DNA of 64,000 nucleotides from Scalesia atractyloides (GCA_947069175.1 CAMTDV010000022.1:36421476-36485475); one strand, 5' to 3'; shown: positions 12,451 through 24,750, numbered from the stretch's first letter. Numbers and translations are program-made. The notes: generated from the sequence alone by a model not told the origin.

Positions 12451-13037
12451 TATATTTACCGATTTTAAATTCCTTTAAACACATTTTAAACTTCATCTTC
12501 TTCCTTATGAAATCAGTTTGATATTCCCAGTCGGTAATCCAATAACACTCATTGGATTTATTGATTTATTACATCTGATAAAGAAAATAATTAAACAGAA
12601 AAGGGCTTCAAGGATGTTGTACCGAGCAAATGGAGTGCCTTGAGTTCTTCGGTGTAATTCCAACAATGAATGGATTTTCCGGCGAAGAGAAAATTTGAGA
12701 GCAGAGAATATTTGCAAGTGTTTAGGTGAGTGAGCGAGTTCCAAAGGAGTCTAAGGTTCACTATTTATAGACGAAAGCTGGTTTAAGTTTAGATTTTGGT
12801 TTCAACAGGTTTCGGTCAAGGGATTGATTGTCGAATTGATTTTATAACTGAATTGTGTTATGATTGAGTCTTAATGTATGATTGGGATCAATTTCATCGG
12901 TTTAATTCGTAGAATGAAACGGTGATTGATGGTGGATTGAATGTTACAGCCGTTTACTGGGTGGGTGTTTTTTAAATGATTTTAGAGTATTGATTAGATA
13001 TAAGATTTATTTGATTTATGGTAATTCAATATGTGTG

Positions 13038-13106
13038 TGCAGTGTAGTGGTGTGGTGTGTGTGTTGGTTCAGTGAAGACCCGGGTTCGCTACCCGTGGTC
13101 ACCCTT
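13038..13106 (+). other. tRNA-like module 4 (opposite strand) in the solo LTR
   Basis: It contains GCAGTGTAGTGGTGTGG (A-box-like) and GACCCGGGTTCGCTACCC (B-box/T-arm) about 30 bp later, followed by a T run. It matches the Leu/Ser-like module at 35,462 in position and orientation but is more eroded. Confidence 0.65.
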
Positions 13107-13340
13107 TTTATGACTTTTTTATTTGTTTTTATTATTTTTAGTTTATTTATTAGTATTATTATTATTATTATTTTTATTTATTATCTTTATTATTTTAACC
13201 CTTTTGTTTTATTTATTATTTAATGAAATTAATATAAGGAATTTAAATGTCTAACATAAATACATAACAAAACTTCATATCATATACTTGAATTACAAAA
13301 CGGAACGGGTTTTAGAACCCGTTTTACAACGAATGTTACA

Positions 13341-13828
13341 GTTTGATTATATTTATCACTTTATGATGTAATATGTTGTTTGGATGGTATGAAGAGTGTT
13401 GATGTGCATGTGCATAAAGTGAAAATATTATACATATTGGTAATGGTGTTATTATGGATGGTATGATAGATGAAAGGGAAAGTGTATTCAAAGAAGTGTA
13501 ACAAAACACGTTATATCATGTTCATACATATAGATGCACATGTGCATTTCTAATATTGGTAATATAAAAAGTAGTTATTACGCATGTTAGTGTAAATGAA
13601 AATGCAATTGTCTAATATTGGTAATATTGTGGAATTTGTCAAAGAAATGATACATATGCACATATGCATCGATAATTCTTACTCGAATTTTTTGGTGACG
13701 AAATATAGCGATTTTAAAAAAATATTAATTTTTTTGTGTTTTTTGATTTTTTAGGTATTTTTGGTTATGCTCATATTGGTTCTCGTGGTACTCGCAATAA
13801 AAGGTGGTTCCTAATGGATCTCTATTAA
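13341..13828. mobile_element. Right arm of the foldback element split by the solo LTR
   Basis: Reverse complement of 10,641-11,034, ending near GGTTCTCGTGGTACTCGCAA at about 13,770-13,800. TGCACATGTGCA occurs here too (about 13,529). The arms diverge by point changes and small indels. There is no coding capacity. Confidence 0.65.
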
Positions 13829-13839
13829 TATAATATAAT

Positions 13840-13869
<30 letters not shown>

Positions 13870-13870
<1 letters not shown>

Positions 13871-14212
13871 GGGGAGAGTTATCTTAAGAACACTAAATAT
13901 ATAGCGAGAACCGTGAGAACAAATGAGAAAACCAATCAAAACTGTTTTTTAATACAAACCTCATGTAATTAAAATACAAAATCAAAAAAAGAATTTACAA
14001 CATCAAATAATTCATTTCTTCTCTCAAAATCACTATTAAAATTTTTTTACACATGTGTAAATGAGAAAACTTACACATGTGATACATGTAAATTTAAACG
14101 TGTAAATTTAATTTCTAATATTGTATTCGAATAATAATGACAAGTGTAAAAAAAATTTTGAATTTCACTTGTTTTTTTATCAAGTTCTAATGGTTTTTTC
14201 ATTCGTTCTCAC
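13870..14212. mobile_element. MITE-like element related to 10,246-10,640
   Basis: It follows a (TA)n run. It starts AAGAACACTAAATATATAGC and GAGAACCGTGAGAACAAATG and ends with the inverse block TTTTTTCATTCGTTCTCAC. Two TTACACATGTG palindromes lie at about 14,047 and 14,073. It is non-coding. Confidence 0.55.
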
Positions 14213-14613
14213 CAAAACGACATTGATAGGGTAAAATAATTTGAATACAAAGAAATATAGAAGAAACGAATAGAAGTTGAATGAAAATGAAGAAGATTGG
14301 TGTCGTTTATATAGAGGTTTTTACAGAATATAAACATCGTTTAAAAATATTAACACGTGAATTGAGGAATCTAATTCGAGTCAAATAACTCGCACGAATA
14401 TCAAGGAATCTAACGTCTAATCACATAACTAGCACAATAATCGAGGAATATAAAATCGAATCGAAGAATCTTACATCTAGTCGCATGCGTATCGAGGAAT
14501 AATACGTCGCGTCAAACAGTAAAAAAACAAAAAAAAGAAATTCGAAATATACAGGCCATATAACTTTATACGGACCGTATAAAGGTATCGTATACAATAT
14601 ATAGGACCACACT

Positions 14614-14691
14614 GAAATCTTATTCTCACATGGTGTATACGGGTTGTATAAGGTTATACGGTCTTTATACACCATGTGAGAATAAGATTTC
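14614..14691. repeat. Perfect 26-bp inverted repeat with 26-nt loop
   Basis: The arm at 14,614-14,639 (GAAATCTTATTCTCACATGG, then TGTATA) is the exact reverse complement of 14,666-14,691. The loop contains a smaller inverted repeat (GTATAA and TTATAC). The 78-nt transcript would form a long hairpin on either strand. It could be the centre of a small foldback MITE or a source of small RNA. No flanking duplication was found. Confidence 0.85.
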
Positions 14692-17395
14692 ACCATGTGG
14701 GATTATTAGATCCCATAGATTATTGTAGAGAGAGAAAGTGATTGGAGTTGCTCATGTATCTACCACCTTTGCGAATCTAGATTTGGCTTAGACTGGCTAA
14801 TGCAAAGCATTTAGCTTACATTTGGCTTATGTGGATTTACCATTTTAGGGGTTTACATTTGAGTAGAATGTTCTTGGGGAATAATTATGCATTTGGTAGG
14901 ATGGTGGGCCCATATGTTTGTTTTGTATTTATTTTATTCTTTTTCTTGTTTTAATTTTATTTTGATATGCATAAATAAGTTGTACACTACAAGCTTTATT
15001 AACTTGTATATCATTTTTTTTTCATTTCAAATATAGTAATTGGACAAAATAACAAAAACGTGTAATGTTTTCATTTTTAAACATAAGTTTATTAATGCTA
15101 CCTTAATAAAAAATAATACAAAAGTTTAAGATACGTATATGTATATATATATATATTAATGTTCGTGTTTAGAAGTTTAATGTTTTGTTTTTTGTAACTT
15201 CCGATATAGATAATGCGAAAATAAAAAAATGTATATTAATAGAAATAACTTAATTATTAAAAATAAATGTAAAAGTGGTGATGATGTGGAAATATAAATA
15301 TTGGTAAATATGTTTGTAGGATTTGAGAGAAACTTGTTTTTTCTTATATTTGTAGAAATCTGATGTGTCAGCTGACTAGGCACGTTTGTAAATGCATTTA
15401 TTAACTTGCGTTGATGATAGTTTAATGACAATAGAAGTTCTTGCCTCTCAAGATTTACCAATATTCAAATCGTAATGTAATTAATATTTATTGGTGTAAT
15501 TTAAAAGTTAGGTAACAACATATAACTTTAGCTGTTAAAAATCTACCAACTTTTTCTTTTTATTTCCTTCTCATTATGTTGAGGATGATGGTTTAATTGT
15601 AATCTTTTGCAGAGAGAGAATATGAATTGAGTTGAAATTTAAGTTTTAGTTTTTTACATGTATTGTAATCTTTTTATATTGATAGTTTAGAATGATACGA
15701 GTATTAGTAATCTTAGTTTGGTTAGGCTATGTTGGTTAGGTATCTGTCGATTATTAGATATAGGTGCATAAAAAACCTGTAATTCAAACTGAACTGTGAA
15801 AAATACTCGGAATTGTATTTTTGTACCTGGATATTTTATACATATTTTGAGCTCAATACATGTACTTGAAACCGTACCCAATTTATACTCGGAACCGATC
15901 ATACACTATACCCGAATCCAGTTATATTTAAGATTTACTTTACAACTTTTACATTTAATGTTTTTTAAATGTATATCATAAATCAAATAATTTGTACTTA
16001 AGTGAATTTTTGTTACTGTAATGTATTTTAATTAGTTTTACAAATTACAAATCAAATTTAACAAATTTATTTTCTGTAAAAAAATAAAAATTATTTTTTA
16101 AACCCAAGTATTAATACCTGGATCCATACCTGGTTTAACCTGATTATACCCTACCCGGGCATATAGACTATGGTTTTTCTCCTCAATATCTATATCTGAA
16201 CCCTACTCGGTTTCTCTAAATACCCGAAACCAATTCCATTACCATAACCCTCAATTTGTGCACCTCTTACCGTACATAGTAGAACTTTTTATTATAAACG
16301 AAATAGTATAAGATAATTTTAATTTATCTACCGAGTTGGTTGATGGTACACGATTTTCCTTTGAAGTTTATAAAATATGATGCATCCAAAAAATCAAAAA
16401 TGATACATTAGTACGTTTATATAAACATAACTAGTTTAAAAACCCGTGAATTTTACGGATTGCTAAAAGAAAATATTTCATTATCACCGTTGACATAAAT
16501 ATTATGAATTTATACACGTTAAAATACAAACGAATATTTGAGTACAACGACAAATTGAAATACATGAATATGCAACGATCACAATTCGTTGAAAATCTCT
16601 TTATAAATAACATTTTGTTTTATCTATAAGTTTGCCGTTGTTGTCAAGTATTAGTTGTTTGACTCCATTTCGCGTTTTTACCCTTGATAAGTAACATACA
16701 ATTGAATATGAGAGAAGACAGGTTGTTTCAAGTACAAACCAACTCTAAAAAATGACTATGGTTGACATAAAATTTAAAATAAACTAAACCTTCCATTACT
16801 TTTGTAATGATTGATTTACAATGAACTCATAAAACCAACTACGAAGTTTGTCCTTTTACATTTTATTTTTTGTGCTTTTTTTATGTCATTTTATTCTACA
16901 AACCTATAATTAGCACCTAAATACACAAATGAATTGATATAGGCAGCATAGCAAAAGCGTTTTAAAGGTGTAACTGTAACTTGCCTTTAACATTCAATGG
17001 ACCAAAAACACATAATTATCCGTAACATAACCATTGCAATAAAAACATACTAAACCCGACGATCAGATAATTGAATAAATGTAAATGAATTTAAAGTATT
17101 AGAGACAAAAAGGTAGAAACTCCATATAAACATTTTTTGCCATGTGTAAAATCTCGTCTGCTTCTTGCGACTACTAAAAACGCTGTACCATATTTATATA
17201 CAGTTGTACCTACGACCCAAGTTCTTCCCTTTTAATTCTGACTTATTTGACCATAGGATCCAGCCCACATCTTTCAGATGACCCAGTCATTACGACCTAT
17301 ACATAACCATATAAAGCAGGTCACTTTTGGGTCAAAATAATACATATGACTAACTCACTGGGCATCGGAATTTCAATCCATGCTTATGCTATAAG
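14692..17395. other. AT-rich DNA without recognisable genes
   Basis: Short ORFs here (15,177-15,461, 15,687-15,902, 16,431-16,613) have no domain or codon signal. Positions about 15,780-16,220 hold scattered TACCCGAA and ACCTGGAT motifs like the decayed ends of a small DNA transposon. Positions about 16,430-16,460 contain AAACCCGTGAATTTTACGG, a phrase common in plant repeats. I assign nothing. Confidence 0.5.
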
Positions 17396-17845
17396 TGTTA
17401 GGTTCTAAAAATGTGACTGACGCATCAAATTAACACAACGAGCTATGGTTGTAAACTGAGATTATCTAGGTTAGTTTATATTAGGAATTAAACCTTTATA
17501 GGTCATTTGGGCATGCCATAGGCCATGTGGGTCAAGCAAGCCCATGGGTATGGACAAACCCTAGGTATATAAAGAACATTATGTCATTTCTAGGGTTAAG
17601 CTTCAGAGAAGAACCTTAGGAGTCTCCATTGTTAGAGAGAGAGAGAGAGAGAGAGAACTTGTATCATAAGGTTTTGCTTGAGAAGTAATATAATCGTATG
17701 CAAGTTTAAACTGATTCGTGGGTTATTATTACTCATCTCGATCTTCTTATTTTTCGGTTTTCTTTAATATCATCAAGTTTGGATTCCGCCCATCCTTGAT
17801 GATTGTTTTATATCGTTGTTAGATCCGAATTATTCGAGATTTACA
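17396..17845 (+). mobile_element. Candidate 5' LTR (450 bp) of a Ty1/copia element
   Basis: It starts TGTTAGGTTC and ends GATTTACA, and a PBS-like sequence follows directly. It contains a TATA box TATATAAA at 17,566-17,573 and a (GA)n tract at about 17,634-17,656 in the expected leader. Short LTRs with this build are usual for plant copia elements. Whether it belongs to the SIRE-like gag at 19,373 or to another decayed copia element is uncertain; SIRE LTRs are generally longer. The matching 3' LTR would lie outside the window. Confidence 0.6.
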
Positions 17846-17860
17846 ATTAGTATCAGAGCC
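17846..17860 (+). promoter_or_regulatory. Primer-binding site (tRNA-iMet type)
   Basis: ATTAGTATCAGAGCC differs at one base from the plant initiator tRNA-Met complement TGGTATCAGAGCC and sits immediately after the LTR end CA. Confidence 0.7.
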
Positions 17861-19372
17861 TTTAGAACCTGTTTCTAGGCTCGGTTTGATATCAAACATT
17901 CAAGTTTTATGGAATTCTTGAGTTGGTGTTCTTCATCGTCTTCATTCGTGTTCTTCGTTCTGATTCATAAAAATCATTATATTTTGCTGCTTATTCTGTT
18001 TAGAAAAGTGTTAAAAGTTGTTTTAGTTTAGTATTAAAAAAATTCATAACAAAAAAAAATCATCACTGGTTCGGATACTCAACATCATCTGTCAAATCAT
18101 CAATCTTTTTATCCGAATATCAACATTGTTATCCGAAACTCATTCCATCATCATCATATTATTATCCATCTCCTAATCCGAAATCCTTATTTTAATAATT
18201 CGAATTCGATTTCGAATATACACCTACATCATCAGTCATCAACATATCTCCATCTTCATCATCCGATATTACCATACATCTGAAATACCATACAATCAAG
18301 AACATCATATCATATCATATCATCATCCGAAATAGTCAACAACCATCTCAGAAACAGTATCTCGGATTACAAACTCACCCGAGACATTATTTCAAACTCA
18401 TCACAACCATCCAAAATACAAACCAACTCAGATCGCATCATATTATCCGAAACCATCTCGGATCGCATCCTATTATCCGAAACCATCTCGGATCTGCTCC
18501 TTCAAATACCCATCATCATCCGAAATACCCATCTCAAACAACCTTCTTCGAGTAGTTCCTGAACATTACCTTCCCCTTCATCATCATCACCTAAAGTCTC
18601 CGTCTTCTTCTCCGATAACTATTCGCCAGAAACCTGCAACATCAATCATCGTCCTTCACTATTTCCGAAACTACCTCCACCTTCATCATCATCTCCGGCA
18701 ATGGTAAGATCATCTTCATCGGCTTGAAAACACGTCCATCTCCTGCTCCGGCTACTGTTCATCTCCGCCCGTCTTCATAACCAACATCCATCTCCATAAC
18801 CACAATCCATCTCAATAACCACCATACTCAGTCACCTTCTTCATCGTATAAGATATAAAACGGTTTATTTTATGACACTTGTGTTGTCGTGAAAAACAGG
18901 AAAGAGAACATTAAATCTTTTGCGACAGTTTGGTGTCGGGAAGGCTTGTTTGCGACTAAATAGTGTTTTGGTTTTGAGAACTAGATGTTTTTGATAATGA
19001 CGTTCTATTTTTTAGGGTTTTTACTTAATAATTATTAGATAATAATAATATTAATTATTAGGTAATCATTAGTTATTATAATAGTTTTTATTAAAAAGAA
19101 AATTATATATATAATTATAATAATAGTTTAAAAATATAATATTATTCTATTTAATAATTAAAAAATTATTATATTAAAAATTTATTATATATTAGTTATA
19201 TAATATTCATTTTAAAAATTAATTAATTAATTAAAAAATTATTATTAAAATTGAAATTAAAAAAAGGAGGTTGTTTGTTTGCGGCAAAAGTTTTGACAGG
19301 TGTTAAAGTACGATACAGGAAGTGGGATCGTTCGATTGCTAAGTTTTGAGTTAGTGCGTTCACGGGGGATTG
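17861..19372 (+). other. Non-coding leader between PBS and copia gag
   Basis: Positions 18,050-18,840 are rich in CATC and CCGAAA words. A 30-bp unit (GATCGCATC...CCATCTCG) is tandemly doubled at 18,431-18,460 and 18,461-18,490. From 19,010 to 19,260 the sequence becomes almost pure A/T with ATTATTA runs. No gene is seen. This may be an expanded 5' leader or contain another decayed insertion. Confidence 0.5.
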
Positions 19373-21206
19373 ATGGATAGTGCTGACAATTTGTGTTTCA
19401 AAATTATTTTTTCTAGAGATGGATCTGGAAGGTTGCGGGATCGAGTGAATGAAAAACTGAATGAGTTCATAGGGAACTACAATGTTGATCCTGTTGCTAA
19501 CTATGTGATGTGTTTGCTTGAAAATGCGAGGCAAAAAGAGGACATAAGGAATGAGATGAATACTTTTTTGGGTGAGGATATAGACTTCTTTGTATCTTAG
19601 TTATGGATCATTTGCAATCAAACCAAGATCTATACGCACATTCAAAGGAATTCCATCCCGATGAAGTAGCCACACAGGAACCTCAAGCCCAGCAAGCTGC
19701 AGTCAATAGCCCCGCACCCCATGCACCCCAAGCCCAAACTCTGACTGACGAACCAAGATCGCTCATTGACACAATCAACTATCTTTTGTGTACTGAACAT
19801 TGCAGGAACAAGATTGCACAACTCAAAGCACTAAACTCTAAAATGGCTAGTGATTACAACAATGCAATGGCTTAATGCCTCAGCCTTAGACAAAGCAATA
19901 AAATGTTTACTGAAAAGTTTAAAGCACAAAAGAAGGATATCGCTTAGCTCCACTTGGACGTCAATCAACAACAGTGCTAGGTCCATGATTACAAGAACAA
20001 ACTCAATGTGAACAACATGGAACTTGAGTCTGTGAGAGCTGAGCTAGAGCTACTAACTGGCAAGTATCAACAAAATGAAGTAAATATAAAGAAGCTTAAT
20101 ACATCCAACTAGCTCGTTCAAGGCGTGTGCAATGTGCAGCTGGCCTACAAAAGAAACAAGTGGAAGGCTTGGGATTCAATCAGGTTGCCCCGCCGTATAA
20201 TCACAATTACACGAGTATGCCTGAAACCAAGGAAGAACTAGAGAGAGCACAACATATGGTGTATGGCAAACCCAGTGATTATACATCAGATACACGGGAA
20301 CCATCTTGTGCTGATGACTCTTCCAGTGATTCTGTCAAAGCTGATAAAGTGAAGACTGACGTGAACAAGGCTCCAAGTGCGCAAACTGAACAATCTGAAC
20401 TTTGTTTGTGATGAAAAGGTTTAGAGCAAACCAAAGGAGCCGAAACGAGCAGATCAGAGACGAGGAAAGAAAAAGTCTAAACATCAAATCGCTCTCCAAG
20501 ATCATCAACGGGCAGCAATTGTCCTCAAAAGGCTCGTGGTGTAAAGAATGCCTTTGTTAAGCCGGTCAGTGATGATAAAGTGAGAAATATGCATTTGGCC
20601 ATGCTAACAAAGTTTTTGAGTAGGTTGGTGAGATTTCTGAGCAAGACTTGCAGTCTAAGCAACACAAGGAAAATCAAAAGAAATCTCCACAGCAAAAGGC
20701 CTCTACAAACGACAAGTATAAGCATCCAAATTCATCGTCGTCTGCTAGAAATGTGAAGGAAAGCAAGCACAGAAAGGATTAGTTCATCCTTCAAGGCCTG
20801 CAAGAGCAAATCAAGCCGATAAGAATGCTTTATACGTGAAGAGACAAACATGTTTCAATTGCGGTATTCCTGGTCACATTGCTCGAAACTGCACGCATAG
20901 TCCTTATGTACCCTATAATCCTCAAAATCAGAAGGTTACACCAAAGGATAAAAATCATACCAAGCCAATGAAGGTGTCATCACTAAGGCAATGAAGAATG
21001 TGAATTCCAAGGTTAAACCATCTGATGGGGATTGGAATGCTGCTAAAAACAAATGCAAGGCTGTTCAAGAACAAAATTCTATTTCTAAATCTAATAAACC
21101 TGAACCAACTAAAGTTGTTCGACCGAAGGCAACAACACGTTTGTTAAGTCCAAACAAATTTGGAAATCCAAATGCAATCTCGGAACAAAAGGGGACTTGT
21201 GTTTAA
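19373..21206 (+). pseudogene. SIRE-like Ty1/copia gag, broken by stops and frameshifts
   Basis: Readable blocks in order: a 75-aa piece (19,373-19,600); a 90-aa piece starting MDHLQSNQDLYAHS (19,603-19,875); a helical, probably coiled-coil stretch rich in E, L, K and Q (about 19,900-20,110); then HNYTSMPETKEELERAQ (about 20,186-20,250), a phrase typical of SIRE-like gag proteins; and a zinc knuckle CFNCGIPGHIARNC at 20,851-20,892 with the CX2CX4HX4C spacing intact. Gag would form the virus-like particle and bind RNA through the knuckle. In-frame stops at 19,600, 19,875, 19,945 and several later positions, plus frame changes, make it inactive. Assignment to the copia superfamily is firm; the SIRE lineage is inferred from the phrase and from the extra ORF after pol. 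Confidence 0.8.
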
Positions 21207-21299
21207 AAGAAGTGTCTTATTTTGATGCTTTAGGAATACCTAGGACCACTATGGCCTGGGTACCATTGTCTTACTAATCTTCTTATTTTTCAAGGACAA

Positions 21300-24200
21300 C
21301 CAAGGAAGGAGCTGTTGACAATCTCTGGAATTTTGATAGCGGTTGTGCCAGAAACATAAAGGATAACATTTCACTGTTGCAAAAAGTTCAATTTTTTTAC
21401 GGTTGATATGTTTCCTTCGGACGAGGTAAGGGAGGTAAGATAAGATCAGCGAAAAGGTACAATTTAAATTCCGTGCTTTGAATTTCACATTGGACGAGAT
21501 AACGGAGGTCTTTAATCTAATGACAGAATGGTTAAGCAAAAACAACAAAAATATTTTGATTTTACTTTCTACATAAGTTTTCATAAATTTTCTTTATAAA
21601 GTGTGATGCATAAATTTGTTTTATAATGTGTGATGCATAATTTTTCATAAATTTTCTTTATAAAGTGTGATGCATAAGTTTTCATAAATTTGCTTTATAA
21701 ATTTGTACAAAAATATTTTCATTTTACTTTGCGCATAAAGTGTGATGCATAAATTTAGAGGGGAAGAGGGACATATATGTACATATGCATTGTTTGAGGG
21801 GGAGAAAATGAGAAAAACACAAAAACATTTGAAAACCATAAAAATAAAAAAAAAACATTTGAAAAAACTGAAAAATCCAAAAGATTTTTATTGCATCATA
21901 TGGGAAATGAAATAAATATTCGTTCTAAAGGGCTTGACTGACACATATAAGGTATTGTAGCTTAAAAGACTTGGATCTAATGTGATATGTCGATAGGCTT
22001 GACACTCAAAATGATAAAAAGATACTAAGTGATATAAACATAACTAACTATGTATCATGTGGGTAACACACTATCAGCGTATGATTTAATGGTCTTAAAT
22101 CTTGCGTTGATAGATAGCCAGCGTCTGAAGTTTCAGGTCTTTATGCTGTTGAGTCATCCGGTATCAGGACTGCCCTTCTATTGCATCTGGATACATGCAG
22201 ACCTAGGCACAGTCAGGATATCTTAAAAGAGCCAATAGGCCAAAAACCTTTACGGAAGACAAACTCAATTGAGGGAATTCCATGTGCTTGCAAAAGCAAA
22301 ATTGGTACCAAAAAGGTATTTGCCTAACCCTCGTCAGACACTTTATTGGTCCACTCTATTGTACAAAAGTACTGACCAGTTCACCAATAGTCTAACGTTG
22401 TAAAAGATAAAGGATGGTCTTAGTATACTCACCTACTACGATGAATCATTGTACTTACCTTGATCGCGGGGGTATGTCATGGAACCAAGCATCAAAATAA
22501 TGCCTATTAAATTCTATACAAAATTAAACCTCTGATCTCATATTTCAAAATCTTTGACTGCCCATGTTTCATTTTAAACTTAAAAGATTCAATTTCAAAA
22601 TTTGTAGCCAAAGTAGATTGTGGTTATTTTATGGGATAATCAACCACTGCTAAAGCCTACGGAGTCTTTAATTCAAGGACTAGGTGTGTGGAAGAGACCT
22701 TGAATGTAAAGTTTAATAAACTTTCTTTATTAAAAATCCCAGCAAATCCTGCTGAACTGTTTGATTTAGATAAATTTACATTTGAAGATGTGTCTATCAA
22801 GACTAACAAGGAATGTACACCACAATCTTCACATCAAGATTTATGGATATGACATTATGATTCCACAATACAAAGTCATTTCATCCACTAGAGAAACATA
22901 TTTTACTAACAACTGTGAAAACCCTGCCATTGATCCCCAATATCTGCAGCTCATCTAATCAAACCTCTGTTGACAAAAGTCCATTTTTTATGAACAAAAG
23001 TCAACCTACATTTAACCCCATTCCACCTTTACCTCCACCTCCATTCCAAACAGATGTTGGCTCTTCAAAATTGCAAATAGATGTTAGCTAAGATGATTCC
23101 CATCTGCAGTCTTCACCTCAAAATGCCATCATTCCATACAAGGGAGATCTAATCTACCTTAAAAACCGTCGATCTGACCAAATCATTGGTAACATCAATG
23201 AAGGGGTTCTCACAAGAAGTCAATCCCAAAACATTTGTCTTTTTGTTGGTTTTCTATCACTCACACAACCTGTCAAGTACCAAGAGGCATTGAAAGACAA
23301 GAGTTGGGTAGAGGCCATGCAAGAAGAGCTCCTACATTCAAAAGACAACAAGTATGGGAACTTGTACCATTGCCTCAGGATGTATGTCCCATAGGCACAA
23401 AATGGTCTTTAAGAACAAAACAGATGAAAGGGGCATTATTGTCAAAAATAAAGCTAGGCTTGTGGTTCAAATCTATAGAAAAGAAGAAGGCATGATTATG
23501 ATGAAACTTTTGCTCCTGTTACAAGACTGGAGGCCATCAGACTGTTTTTAGCCTTTGCTGCCAACCACAATATCAAGGTGTATCAAATGGATATCAAGTG
23601 TGCATTCTTATATGGCAAGATCAAGAAAGAGGTATATGTATGCCAACCCCCTGGTTTTGAAGATACTTTTTATCCAGATCATGTTTACAAGCTAAACAAG
23701 GCTGCTCTGAAACTGTTTCCACCTTTTACTTATCCATAGGCTTTACAAGGGTAAAATTGATAAACCGATGTTTTTAAAATGGAGAGGAAAGGATTTGATG
23801 CTTGTCCAAATTCATATGGATGACATCATTTTTAGATCCACATGCAATGGTATGTGTGAAGAGTTTAGAGAACTCATGACATCAGAGTTTGAAATGAGTG
23901 TTATGGGTGAACTCGAATGCTTTCTTGGTCTTCAAGTTAAGCACTTGCAATACTTTCATTCATCAAAGTAAGCACGTCAAAGAACTACTTACCAAATTTG
24001 ATATAAATGTTTGTAAACCATGTAGTACACCCATGGCTACATCTAAGCTGGTCACTATTGATGACAAAGATGACTTGGTTGATCAAACTCTTTATAGAAG
24101 CATGATTAGGTCTTTATTGTACCTAACTGCATCTAGGGCAGATATCATGTTTGCTACATGTGTCTGTGCCAGATCACAGTCAGCACCTAGGAAGTCAAAT

Positions 24201-24750
24201 CTTATTGTTGTGAAAAGGATATTTAGATACATAAAAGGTGCTCCCACACTTGGTATCTAGTATCCTGCTAATGGGAATATTGAGCTTTTAGGTTACTAAG
24301 ATAGTGACTTTGCTGGATGCCATGCCACAAGGAAGTCAACTTCAGGAGGTTGTCAATTTCTAGGCAATTGCTTAGTTCTTGGCAAAGCAAAAAGCAAGCT
24401 GCAGATTCAACATCCACAGCTGAGGCTGAGTATATTGTTGCTACAAGTTGCACTGCTCAACTCGAATGGCTTCAAAATCAATTGTTGGATTTTGGTGTAA
24501 CTGCTCTAAAAACTCCTCTCATGTTGGATAGTCAAGCAGTTAAAAACATCATTAAAATCCAGTTTTATATTCAAAAACCAAGCACATTGACATCAGACAT
24601 CACTCTGTGAGGGATTGTTATGAAAAAGGTTTGATTTCTCTGCATCATGTTCCAACTAAGGATCCGCTAGCAGATGTTCTAACAAAGGCTTTAGATACAT
24701 CTACTTTTGAAAGCTTGATCTCTAGAATTTGCATGCTTAACATGGATTAA
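21300..24750 (+). pseudogene. Ty1/copia pol: protease, integrase C-terminus, reverse transcriptase and RNase H remnants
   Basis: The protease motif region is FDSGCARNI (DSGC at 21,335-21,346). Positions about 21,450-22,600 lack integrase-core motifs. Positions 22,609-22,850 encode a recognisable integrase C-terminal piece (KAYGVFNSRTRCVEETLNVK). Reverse transcriptase runs from about 23,170 to 24,260, including DETFAPVTRLEAIR (about 23,500), QMDIKCAFLYG (motif A Asp kept, about 23,585) and QIHMDDIIF at about 23,807-23,833, where the usual YVDD is HMDD. RNase H includes DSDFAGC (about 24,303) and STSTAEAEYI (about 24,410). The chain ends TKDPLADVLTKALD...MLNMD-stop at 24,750. Many frameshifts and stops are present, so this is a dead copy. 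Confidence 0.9.
21450..22600 (+). other. Segment replacing the integrase core inside copia pol
   Basis: No HHCC or DDE motif can be read in any frame between the protease and the integrase tail. The sequence includes a near-tandem block with GTGTGATGCATAA repeated at about 21,600, 21,666 and 21,738. After about 21,900 comes unique-looking sequence with ACCCTCGTCAGACAC (about 22,327). It could be an unrelated insertion or a retrotransposon spacer moved here by recombination; I could not define ends. Confidence 0.5.

Larger units (their letters stand above)
11035..13340 (-). mobile_element. Solo LTR (about 2.3 kb), divergent member of the C/E/F gypsy LTR family
   Basis: It begins TGTCACACCCTGACCCGCAG and ends GAATGTTACA, the same termini as the LTRs at 33,070, 41,229 and 53,729. 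Shared internal order: GTTGGCGAGTGAA-type block (about 11,308), GATCAAGGCTCAATCAAACG (about 11,470), TGATACACCCCAAAA (about 11,677), then the tRNA-like modules and a terminal AACGGGTTTTAGAACCCG block. GTTTGAT occurs on both sides (11,027-11,033 and 13,341-13,347), offset by one base from the left LTR end. That suggests, but does not prove, a target-site duplication. No internal region is present. It splits the foldback element, so it is younger than that element. Confidence 0.8.

Noticed and set aside
12505..12744. 79-codon ORF inside the solo LTR
   Set aside because: It lies in the non-modular LTR core and is not kept in the homologous LTRs at 34,700 or 42,860.
14421..14696. 91-codon minus-strand ORF over the 14,614 hairpin
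   Set aside because: It covers a perfect inverted repeat and AT-rich sequence; no conserved motif.
19223..19534. 103-codon minus-strand ORF
   Set aside because: It is antisense to the start of the copia gag remnant and partly translates AATTA repeats.
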